Shown here: positions 53,533-60,214 of the stretch, piece after piece
Position numbering within the stretch: the first letter of the stretch is position 1
Layout: each line of letters opens with the position of its first letter
From: Bacteriovoracaceae bacterium
GTDB taxonomy: Bacteria > Bdellovibrionota > Bacteriovoracia > Bacteriovoracales > Bacteriovoracaceae
Length of the DNA: 60,214 nucleotides
Direction of reading: 5' to 3'
NCBI GenBank assembly: GCA_947446575.1
Contig: CANFHC010000019.1
Coordinates: 1-60,214, forward strand
Made by a program: the position numbers and the translations under genes
The notes under the pieces: model-generated
Told to the model about the DNA's origin: nothing
What the model saw: only the letters and a program-made list of their open reading frames with translations
The model's database searches: none

Positions 53533-54201
53533 ATGATTCATTTTAAGTTAAAAAAATCCATTCAAGAAAACAAAAGTACTAGTATTCGTGAACGCCTTTT
53601 TTTTCACGACCTCATTAACCATACTCACGGGCTTATTCTTTTTTTAAATAGCCGCTTCAATTCTTCTAAAGGAATTGAGGTTTCTGAAATTCCCATGCTC
53701 GAAAAAGAAATTAAGACTCTGCAAAGTTTAATCAAAGATCATTTTCATTTGGGTCATAAAAACCTAGACGATCAGTACGACTGGGTTCCTTATACCGTTT
53801 GTGAAGCGACTATAAAGAGTTTAATGCAGATTTATTTAACGAATAGCAAATTGAATTTTAAGGCCTCTAGAAAAGAGGCGAGGGATCAAACCCTTCTTTA
53901 TTTTCCAACTTTTTTTAGGATAATTAATAATCTCATTAAAAATATGGCAGAGGCCAAAACTGATGATTGTGAGCTTGTAATTTCTTTGACAAATGATCAT
54001 CTGCTGATTGAAACAAAAAACAAAATAGAAGACTGCAATGCTCAAGTGAATTTCATGGGCGTTGGATTAGAATCAATCAAATATCTTGCTCTTGAGTCTG
54101 GTGGTCAATTTACCTATGAAACGGAGAATGGTTTTTGGGTAAATAAGCTACTTCTTCCTACTTCTGTTTCTCAATCAATAGACCACAAAAAAGCCGCTTA
54201 A
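53533..54201 (+). CDS. Histidine kinase-like protein without sensor domain
   Basis: A 222-residue protein. FFHDLINHTHGL at residues 24-35 looks like an H box of a dimerisation domain, FRIINNLIKNMAEAK like an N box, and VGLESIKYLALESGGQFTYETENGFWVNKLLLP like the G2 box and end of an HATPase_c domain. The G1 Asp-x-Gly segment is not clear, so it may not hydrolyse ATP normally. No receiver is adjacent. It could be a phosphotransfer or kinase-like scaffold. Starts right behind the stem-loop. Confidence 0.6.
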   Translation: MIHFKLKKSIQENKSTSIRERLFFHDLINHTHGLILFLNSRFNSSKGIEVSEIPMLEKEIKTLQSLIKDHFHLGHKNLDDQYDWVPYTVCEATIKSLMQIYLTNSKLNFKASRKEARDQTLLYFPTFFRIINNLIKNMAEAKTDDCELVISLTNDHLLIETKNKIEDCNAQVNFMGVGLESIKYLALESGGQFTYETENGFWVNKLLLPTSVSQSIDHKKAA

Positions 54202-54272
54202 ATTTAATTCTTGTCACCAGTACAGATTCTTCTTAATCTATTATTAAGATAAATCTTAAACTGGAGTGAGCT

Positions 54273-54875
54273 TTGGAATTTTTTATCGGTCTAACATTTG
54301 ATCCAAGCTCTATCCATTACAACAAAATTGAAAGTTTTCGCAAACGTTTTGATTCTAAATTTCAAAAAGGCGAAAAACTACAGATGACTCTTCTTCCTCC
54401 GTTTAGCATTGAATTTCTAAACAATCATGAGTTTAATGATTTCGCTGAAGAGCTAACAGATATTTTAGAAGGTCATCTTCATGGCCTAGATGAAATATCG
54501 CAAATTGAATTTAATGGAATAACATTTTCCATGGGGAAAAAAGGAGTACTTGCTCTTACTCCAAAAATATCACCTGATCTTCTTCATTGTCAGGAATCCC
54601 TTTATCACTTTTTAAAAGAATCTGGTGCGCATTTTAAAAAATCAAAAAGTGCTGCCAACCCATTGCTGCCGATTGGACGATTTGATTTTATCGATTTGTT
54701 AGAATCGGCCATTGAAACGGCCAAGATTGAGTTTTCTTCCCCCTTTGTAATGAATGGGACCAGTTTTGTGCTCTTTGAAAAAGGGCCACAACAATGGATT
54801 GCTAAAAATAACCTTTTTGATTTCGATTCTCGAAATCATTTTTTTTTCGTGAATGAATTATGCCAAAATTTCTAA
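54273..54875 (+). CDS. Degenerate 2H phosphoesterase-like protein
   Basis: A 200-residue protein with the layout of the 2'-5' RNA ligase / 2H phosphoesterase family. KLQMTLLPPFSIEF stands where the family has H-x-T-L-x-P-P-F, and LLPIGRF where it has H-x-T-L-G-R-F. Both catalytic His are replaced, so the phosphodiesterase reaction should be lost while the fold may bind nucleotides. The start is TTG with GGAG 7 nt before it. It overlaps the next gene by 16 nt. Confidence 0.65.
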   Translation: MEFFIGLTFDPSSIHYNKIESFRKRFDSKFQKGEKLQMTLLPPFSIEFLNNHEFNDFAEELTDILEGHLHGLDEISQIEFNGITFSMGKKGVLALTPKISPDLLHCQESLYHFLKESGAHFKKSKSAANPLLPIGRFDFIDLLESAIETAKIEFSSPFVMNGTSFVLFEKGPQQWIAKNNLFDFDSRNHFFFVNELCQNF

Positions 54876-56026
54876 GAGCTCTTTTTTTTCTCCCGTTTTT
54901 TCTAGCGATTGATTCATCAAATGCAACTGCAGTTCACATGGGAGGAGCTGAACTTTTGAATGCCAAGGCCTATTCAGTAAATCTAGAGACCAGTGTTTTT
55001 CAAAGTGCTTCTGTATTAGATCAAGACAGAGTTGAGCAAAGTTTTGCTGATAGTGATAAGTTTAGAATGATCGATGGAAATTTTAAAATTTCCTATGGAT
55101 TAAGTCGCAATTTAGAAACCTCATTATTATTTCGCGCTCGAGCTGTGAGCGCAGTTAATCAAGGCATTTCAGCATCGGCCACAGGCCCTGAATCAGCAGG
55201 TGTTGAGGCCAAGTATGGCTTTGATCCTATCGGTAATATTCGCTACGCTCTAGGACTTTATTATCGTCAAACTCTTTACACCAACACCGTTTATGCCACA
55301 CAAGCAACTGTTCCCACTGATACTATTATTTTAGGTGACGATGGAACTGAGTATGGCGTAGGTATTTATGCCACCGCTAATAATCATCCTTGGAAATTAG
55401 ACATGTCGATGATCTATGTGTCTCCACCAAATGATTTAAGTTCGGAAATTCATTATAATTTTGAAGGAATTTATTTTCTTTCAAAGCTCTCTTTTTTAGG
55501 GGGAATTGGTGGAGTCTATTCTATGAATAAAGACCTCGCCCTCTCTAAACCAATTTTGGCCCGTGGACCTAGCAATATGTTCAATTCCCTTAATAGAGAA
55601 TTTATGGCCCCTTATTTAGGTTTTAATTATGCTTTTGAAAAAACTCTTTTTTATGCCAAAGCATCAACCATTGTTTCTGGACGTTCAACCGACAAAGGGA
55701 GTTCAGCAATATTAGGTCTTAAATGGAGCTCAGAGGGAGAAACGGCTGAATCTTTAAAGGTAAATAGTTTTAAAGAATACCATATCGAAGGATCTGTTTT
55801 AAAAGTATCGGCGAGAGGCAATTTTATAAAAATCGACCAAGGGCTATCTACCGATGTAGAAAAAGGCATGAAGTTTGATATTTATCAGACAGATTATTTT
55901 GGCGGTAACGTTTTAGTTGGTAGTGGGGTGGTCTTTGATATCGGATCAGATTGGGCGGTTATCAAACTCCTTAAAAAGTATAAGGAAATTGAAATAAAAC
56001 CTGGTTTTGCGGCCCGAGGGTATTAG
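54860..56026 (+). CDS. Predicted outer-membrane barrel protein of unknown function
   Basis: A 388-residue exported protein with signal peptide (FLRALFFLPFFLAIDSSNATA). Residues 35-280 show the alternating pattern and aromatic ends of a beta barrel (SRNLETSLLFRARAV, RYALGLYYRQTLY, KLDMSMIYVSPP, LGFNYAF). The last 75 residues (LKVSARGNFIKIDQGLS ... VGSGVVFDIGSDWAVIKLL) look like a separate small beta domain, similar in style to the FlgT C-terminal or rubredoxin-like envelope domains. I do not recognise a family. Confidence 0.65.
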   Translation: MPKFLRALFFLPFFLAIDSSNATAVHMGGAELLNAKAYSVNLETSVFQSASVLDQDRVEQSFADSDKFRMIDGNFKISYGLSRNLETSLLFRARAVSAVNQGISASATGPESAGVEAKYGFDPIGNIRYALGLYYRQTLYTNTVYATQATVPTDTIILGDDGTEYGVGIYATANNHPWKLDMSMIYVSPPNDLSSEIHYNFEGIYFLSKLSFLGGIGGVYSMNKDLALSKPILARGPSNMFNSLNREFMAPYLGFNYAFEKTLFYAKASTIVSGRSTDKGSSAILGLKWSSEGETAESLKVNSFKEYHIEGSVLKVSARGNFIKIDQGLSTDVEKGMKFDIYQTDYFGGNVLVGSGVVFDIGSDWAVIKLLKKYKEIEIKPGFAARGY

Positions 56027-56111
56027 TTTCTTGTTTTGATATATTTTGGCATTAGTGTAGAATTTAATTATATTTATCAACTGCTAATATTTAAGATGTG
56101 AGTAATTTAAA

Positions 56112-56843
56112 ATGCAAAGTTTAAAAACTTTATTCCTGGCACTAGTTTTAATCATCGCCATACCAACTTTAGGGCATGCTAAAACTTTCTCAAGTCAATT
56201 CTCAGAGTTTGAACTTCCAACAGGATGGGATTGTGCTCTAGAAGGATCAGAGTGGGTTTGTCAAAGTGATGATAAAGATAGAAAAAAAGAAGCGATCATT
56301 ATTTTAGCTGCAAAATACAGAGGTGAGCAAGATTCACTTGATCTTTATCAAGCCTATTTAAAACAAGCAAAAAGTTTTAATCTTCCAGGCGGAAAGACAC
56401 AAGTTTCTGAAGCTAAATCTGTTGTTATCAAAACTATCAACGGTCAACGTTGGGTAGATGCTCTTCACTTAGCTTCTGAAGTTCCAGGTTTTTACACTCG
56501 CTATCTTGCGACAGTAAAAGATAATTTAGGAATCGCAGTTACATTCTCTGTCGCTAAAGATCATTACGATGCTTACCAAGATATTTTTGAAAAAGTTGTA
56601 GCTACACTTAAAGTTTTTGATCAAAAAGCTTCAGATGGAAAATGGGTACCTAAAAAAGGTGATGATACCGTTCTAGATGGGACAACAGTCATTGGCGAGG
56701 CAAATACAAATCCAGATATCGGAAAACAGAAAAAAGGAACTGGCTCTGATGGAGCAAGTACTACAGAATCAATTCTTTTGGTTGTGGGAGTAGCAGTTGT
56801 TGGATTAATTATTATGCGAGCGAAAAAGAAAAAGAAAAAATAG
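56112..56843 (+). CDS. Exported protein with C-terminal membrane anchor
   Basis: A 243-residue protein of unknown function. A signal peptide (SLKTLFLALVLIIAIPTLGHA) is followed by a globular part (residues 25-170, two Cys in WDCALEGSEWVCQ) and a flexible Gly/Thr-rich linker. The end is a hydrophobic span ESILLVVGVAVVGLIIM and a run of six Lys. This signal / linker / helix / basic-tail layout resembles C-terminal sorting signals of sortase- or rhombosortase-type systems, but the linker has no motif I can name. Confidence 0.7.
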   Translation: MQSLKTLFLALVLIIAIPTLGHAKTFSSQFSEFELPTGWDCALEGSEWVCQSDDKDRKKEAIIILAAKYRGEQDSLDLYQAYLKQAKSFNLPGGKTQVSEAKSVVIKTINGQRWVDALHLASEVPGFYTRYLATVKDNLGIAVTFSVAKDHYDAYQDIFEKVVATLKVFDQKASDGKWVPKKGDDTVLDGTTVIGEANTNPDIGKQKKGTGSDGASTTESILLVVGVAVVGLIIMRAKKKKKK

Positions 56844-56850
56844 ATCATAT

Positions 56851-56882
56851 TAGTGAGGCTGCTTTGTTAGGCAGCCTTACTA
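56851..56882 (+). terminator. Strong hairpin without U-tract after the anchored protein
   Basis: TAGTGAGGCTGC (56851-56862) pairs completely with GCAGCCTTACTA (56871-56882), one G-T wobble. An 8-nt loop. No T-run follows directly (ACAACTCC...), so it may protect the mRNA end or be a Rho-assisted terminator. Confidence 0.6.
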
Positions 56883-56987
56883 ACAACTCCAACTCACCAT
56901 TCTTTTTTAACATTCTTATCCATTTGTCGGATATTTATTACGTACAAACTAAAGGTTAAAGAAAATACTGCAATAAACGAAAAGGCT

Positions 56988-59291
56988 ATGAGGTTTGACA
57001 TGGCCATAGTTTTACAAAATTTCTTAAAAAGAAGTACGTTAAAATTTGTTCTCATTATTCCGTTTGTTTTTTTGATTATTATCTTAGGAACAGTCATTGG
57101 ATATAGATCTTACAAAAATAGTAACGATGCAGTTAAAGAGTTATCGAGAAAAGTCCTCTCGGAAATGGCGGGGCAAGGTGAACTTGCAATCGTTGGTTAT
57201 CTTAACGATACGGATCTGGTGCTGAATGCTTTTGCTCCCGATTATCATGGCGGTAACAAATCTAAATTTGATTATGAAAGCAACGAAGCGATAGAGCAGC
57301 GTTTTTTTGAACTTACAACTATTAGTGATGCAGTTACATATTTATATATAGGACGTCCTAATGGAGATTATATCGGCGTTGATCGCGGTTCTAAAAAAGG
57401 GATTCAAGTAAAAATAAAAGATAGTCAATATAAAGAGCGAACTACTTTTATCGCCAAGGTTCCCGGAGACAGAAGTAAATTTAAATCAGAAGATAAGGGA
57501 TACAATCCACTTACCAGACCGTGGTATATTGCTGCTACATCTTCCAATAAACTTAGCTGGGCACCATTATTTGTTTCCTGGTCTCGAAACGTACTCATGA
57601 TTACAAGAAGCAAGCCTGTTGTCGATGCTGAGGGAAAGTTTCACGGAGTTGTTACGACAGACAGACCTTTAGATAAACTTTCTGAATTTCTGGTTGAGCT
57701 GAAAAAAAAATATCTGACTTTGCGAGCTGATGCTTTTATCATCGAAGCTAACGGTGATCTTATCGCCTCTACATCCGATCCAGTTCCTTATATCAAAGGA
57801 AAAGAAAAAGATTCTTTTACCAGAATTTCCGCTGCAAATTCGAAATCAGAAATTATCCGTTATACGGCAGACTATTTGCGAGAGAACCAAGCAATACTCT
57901 CAAGCAAAAGCTTTGAATCCCATTCCTTTGAAGTAACAAAAGATAGAGTGCACATGTCATTAAAAAAAATCTCAGGGCTCCAAGGCCTTGATTGGTTTGT
58001 TGTCGTTGCTGCACCAGAAAGTGATTTTAATGGAAATATTGTAGCGGAAATGAAACGCACAATTTCATACACTGTGCTGGCACTCCTTCTCTGTATCTGC
58101 ATCGGTTATTTTATTTTGAGATGGGTAACGGATGATCTTGAAGATCTTACTAAGGCTTCAGAGCATTTTGCAATGGGAGAAGAGATTGGGACGCTGCCAC
58201 TTCATCGAAATGATGAGATCGGTACATTAGCAGTTTCGTTTAAAAATATGATGAGACAAATTGAGAAGCAACGTTATGAACTCAAAAAATATAATGAAGA
58301 ACTTGAATTAAGAGTTAAAGAGCGTACTAAAGAACTTGCCGAGAAAAATTTAAAGCTTCAAGAAGAAATTCGCGTACGGAAACTCGCGCAAGAAAAAATT
58401 CTTCAACTATTCAATGTTGTAGAATTAACCGATGAAGCCATTCTTGTTTGTGATACAAGTAAAAATGTACAATATTTAAATCCTGCCTTTATGCGAATCA
58501 CTGGTTATACACTCGAGGATATGAAAGCCGAAAACATGCGATTGTTAAAGTCGGGGCGATATGATGCTAAGACTTACGATATGAGTATTTACGAAAGTAT
58601 TATAAAAAAGCTCAATAGCGGCAGAACTTTTCGCGGTGTTTTAAATGCAATCAGGAAAAGCGGAGAAGTCTACAAATCAGAAGTGACGATTACTCCAGTT
58701 TTCAATGACGAAGGAGAGTTGAGTGCTTATACGGCAGTAGAGAGAGACGTTACGAGTCTAGAAAAAGAACGACAAGAACATATTGATAGATTATCGCTGG
58801 ATAAACTGACTGGCCTTATGACAAGAGAAATTCTTCTCTCGAAAATAGAACCGACAATCTTTAGTCCTGAGGAAACAACAAGAAGGGCCATATTGAAGCA
58901 GGGCCTCGCTATTTTATATATTGATATAGATGATATGAAATTTATTAACAAGAAATATGGATTTGAAGTAGGTGATGAAGTTATCAAAAATGTGGCATCT
59001 AGTTTGTTGAAATGCGCTTTTGAAACTGATCTCATAATTCGCCTAGAAGGTGATAAGTTCGCAGTGATCGTTACTTCCGTCACTTCATTAGAAGCGGTTC
59101 AAGTTGCTATGAAAAGAATAGAAGAGCTTTTCCAGATAGCTTTTAGAATAGACTCACACGTCGTTAAAGTCAGCATATCTATTGGGGCATCAATTTTTCC
59201 GATGGATGGAAAGAACTTTGAATCACTGTTAATTGCCGCGGATGATAGGATGTATGAAATGAAAAAACTGCATAAAAAAATGGTAAGCTAA
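56988..59291 (+). CDS. dCache-HAMP-PAS-degenerate GGDEF signalling protein
   Basis: A 767-residue membrane receptor. TM1 (about 20-42) and TM2 (about 358-377) enclose a double-Cache sensor with the NPLTRPWYIAA block. A HAMP domain (about 378-430), a coiled coil, a PAS domain (about 478-595, NPAFMRITGYTLEDM) and a GGDEF-type domain (about 610-767) follow. The signature reads EGDKF (687-691): the first Gly is Glu and the catalytic Glu is Lys. The RxxD inhibitory site is FETD. It is unlikely to make cyclic di-GMP and may instead be a receptor or scaffold. It overlaps the FHA gene by one base. Confidence 0.88.
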   Translation: MRFDMAIVLQNFLKRSTLKFVLIIPFVFLIIILGTVIGYRSYKNSNDAVKELSRKVLSEMAGQGELAIVGYLNDTDLVLNAFAPDYHGGNKSKFDYESNEAIEQRFFELTTISDAVTYLYIGRPNGDYIGVDRGSKKGIQVKIKDSQYKERTTFIAKVPGDRSKFKSEDKGYNPLTRPWYIAATSSNKLSWAPLFVSWSRNVLMITRSKPVVDAEGKFHGVVTTDRPLDKLSEFLVELKKKYLTLRADAFIIEANGDLIASTSDPVPYIKGKEKDSFTRISAANSKSEIIRYTADYLRENQAILSSKSFESHSFEVTKDRVHMSLKKISGLQGLDWFVVVAAPESDFNGNIVAEMKRTISYTVLALLLCICIGYFILRWVTDDLEDLTKASEHFAMGEEIGTLPLHRNDEIGTLAVSFKNMMRQIEKQRYELKKYNEELELRVKERTKELAEKNLKLQEEIRVRKLAQEKILQLFNVVELTDEAILVCDTSKNVQYLNPAFMRITGYTLEDMKAENMRLLKSGRYDAKTYDMSIYESIIKKLNSGRTFRGVLNAIRKSGEVYKSEVTITPVFNDEGELSAYTAVERDVTSLEKERQEHIDRLSLDKLTGLMTREILLSKIEPTIFSPEETTRRAILKQGLAILYIDIDDMKFINKKYGFEVGDEVIKNVASSLLKCAFETDLIIRLEGDKFAVIVTSVTSLEAVQVAMKRIEELFQIAFRIDSHVVKVSISIGASIFPMDGKNFESLLIAADDRMYEMKKLHKKMVS

Positions 59292-59875
59292 TGAGTATTT
59301 TTATTTTAGCTACGAAAGTTAATGGTGATAAAGTTGAAATTAGGCTTGAAGGGGTAATTTTTGTCGGACGAAGTGCCGACTGTCATTTTGTTTTTGCCGA
59401 CGATGCCCGTATGAGTGGAAGACATGGTAAATTTCAGTTGAGATCTGCCGGGGATATTATTTATACAGACCTCGATTCCAGTAACGGATCTTTTCTAAAT
59501 GATAAAAAAGTAACCGAAGTAAAATTCACAACAAATGATTCGATCAAGCTGGGCAAAACGGTTTTTAAAATTGATGACAAGAAATTGACTGAAGTAGAAC
59601 GTTCCCAAATCGACGGACTCACAAAAGAATTAGAAGTGATAGAAGTTGAAACATGCGTCATCGTCAACGCTGATTTAATTATTCGTCCACAATTTGAGAA
59701 AAATTCCGCTGAAAAAAAGACTTCACTGACTGAACGCTGGAACATGGGCACTGATGTTGACTTAAATTCCAAAAAAGATGAAAGTGAAGAAAAAAAGATT
59801 ATGAAAAAGCATTCTCAAAGTTCTTTCAATTTAGAACTGGACCGCAAAAAAAAAAATAGACTGCACCAGCATTGA
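59291..59875 (+). CDS. FHA-domain protein with possible frameshifted C-terminus
   Basis: A 194-residue protein with an N-terminal FHA domain (about 20-95): FVGRSADCHFVF, SGRHGKF and DLDSSNGSFLN provide the phosphothreonine-binding loops. The rest is Lys/Glu/Ser-rich. At 59846-59856 lies a run of 11 A; losing one A (or shifting +1) would replace the last seven residues by 32 others rich in Pro, Thr and Ser, ending at 59954. The gene is coupled by TAATG to the degenerate GGDEF gene, so the two likely act as a pair. Confidence 0.85.
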   Translation: MSIFILATKVNGDKVEIRLEGVIFVGRSADCHFVFADDARMSGRHGKFQLRSAGDIIYTDLDSSNGSFLNDKKVTEVKFTTNDSIKLGKTVFKIDDKKLTEVERSQIDGLTKELEVIEVETCVIVNADLIIRPQFEKNSAEKKTSLTERWNMGTDVDLNSKKDESEEKKIMKKHSQSSFNLELDRKKKNRLHQH

Positions 59876-60118
59876 ACCCAGTAGTACACCAACTGTTCCA
59901 ACACACTTGTCTGGACGAGATGTTCCCCGAAAAGTATCCTGGAACCGCATTTAATTCATAGTAATAATATATTTATCAATGCCATCAACACAATCATATC
60001 TTTATTAACGGATTTACGTTCTTCATGGGGAATAATTCTGTGGATAATAATTTCGTGATCACTAAGTCTGAATTAATAAACTATATTTTAATTGAAAATA
60101 AAAATACAGGAGCAATCA

Positions 60119-60214
60119 ATGAACTTAAACCTTAAAAATAAAGTTGTTATCATTACAGGTGGTGCCTCTGGTATTGGGGCCGCATCGGCGCTTGCCTTTG
60201 CTAGGGAAGGGGCC
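60119..60214 (+). CDS. Short-chain dehydrogenase/reductase, N-terminal part (cut by window end)
   Basis: The first 32 residues of an SDR oxidoreductase. KNKVVIITGGASGIGAAS holds the TGxxxGIG cofactor loop. AGGAG lies 7 nt before the ATG. The 160 bases upstream hold no gene; the only notable site is a short GTGATCAC palindrome at 60055-60062, which could be an operator but is too short to judge. The active site lies beyond the window. Confidence 0.85.
   Translation, partial: MNLNLKNKVVIITGGASGIGAASALAFAREGA

Noticed and set aside
60055-60062. GTGATCAC palindrome as a CRP/FNR-type site
   Set aside because: Only eight bases are symmetric and the spacing does not match a CRP or FNR box.

Overview
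The window is an AT-rich, gene-dense bacterial chromosome segment with no phage, IS element, CRISPR array or tRNA gene that I can see. Several features point to a Gram-negative predatory-type bacterium of the Bdellovibrionota, most like the Bacteriovorax/Peredibacter branch: LptD and many signal peptides and lipoboxes, a large set of secreted proteases and Cys-rich exported proteins, a CpaF ATPase, a degenerate GGDEF protein paired with an FHA protein, and many proteins I recognise only loosely. This placement is inference; the 23S rRNA fragment at the start would settle it. No stretch longer than 300 bases lacks a gene.

Layout. 1-662: 3' end of a 23S rRNA gene and a 5S rRNA, with a terminator. 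727-6722: a translation and RNA-processing block (rimM, trmD, a SPOUT methyltransferase, rplS, rnhB, a YraN-like protein, rsmI) with a STAS protein and a class II cyclic-nucleotide phosphodiesterase. 6735-8855: a secreted protein with 26-residue Cys repeats. 8999-15328: folC, lptD, a PabA-like amidotransferase, a degenerate TrpF-like protein, surE and an NlpD-like LysM/M23 lipoprotein. 15338-19011, minus strand: an exonuclease, a 2Fe-2S ferredoxin, a lipoprotein and a trypsin-like protease, interrupted by a candidate plus-strand small RNA with two AGGAU loops. 19099-28631, minus strand: thrS followed by a six-gene metabolic cluster (ATP-grasp ligase, a 1026-residue aminotransferase-GNAT-pseudoaminotransferase fusion, a C45 acyltransferase, a class III aminotransferase, and both subunits of a CoA transferase). 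28832-36971: a TPR/winged-helix regulator, rimI-like, then rimP-nusA-infB-rbfA-truB behind an attenuator-like leader. 37050-49566: a membrane ferredoxin, a chemoreceptor, MpaA-like carboxypeptidase, a PTPS-family protein, rnhA, a class C acid phosphatase, FKBP isomerase, a YiiX-like protein, a zincin protease, an exported Hsp20, an exported cupredoxin with a probable ATT start, and cpaF. 49576-60214: nth, murI, eno, a histidine-kinase-like protein, a dead 2H phosphoesterase, envelope proteins, the degenerate GGDEF/FHA pair and the start of an SDR gene.

How the genes work together. The informational genes form classical operons for ribosome maturation, tRNA/rRNA modification and translation initiation. 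Envelope biogenesis (lptD, nlpD-like, murI, mpaA-like, FKBP) is spread between them. The most unusual unit is the thrS-downstream cluster, whose enzymes could together deaminate lysine-like amines, acylate amino groups and activate acids, but whose product I cannot predict. Regulation shows several RNA-level devices: a possible CsrA-binding small RNA, a NusA-operon attenuator, a hairpin over the start site of the gene after eno, a rare ATT start, likely leaderless mRNAs and a poly-A slip site in the FHA gene. All seven convergent gene pairs abut or overlap, four of them by one shared palindromic stop tetranucleotide.
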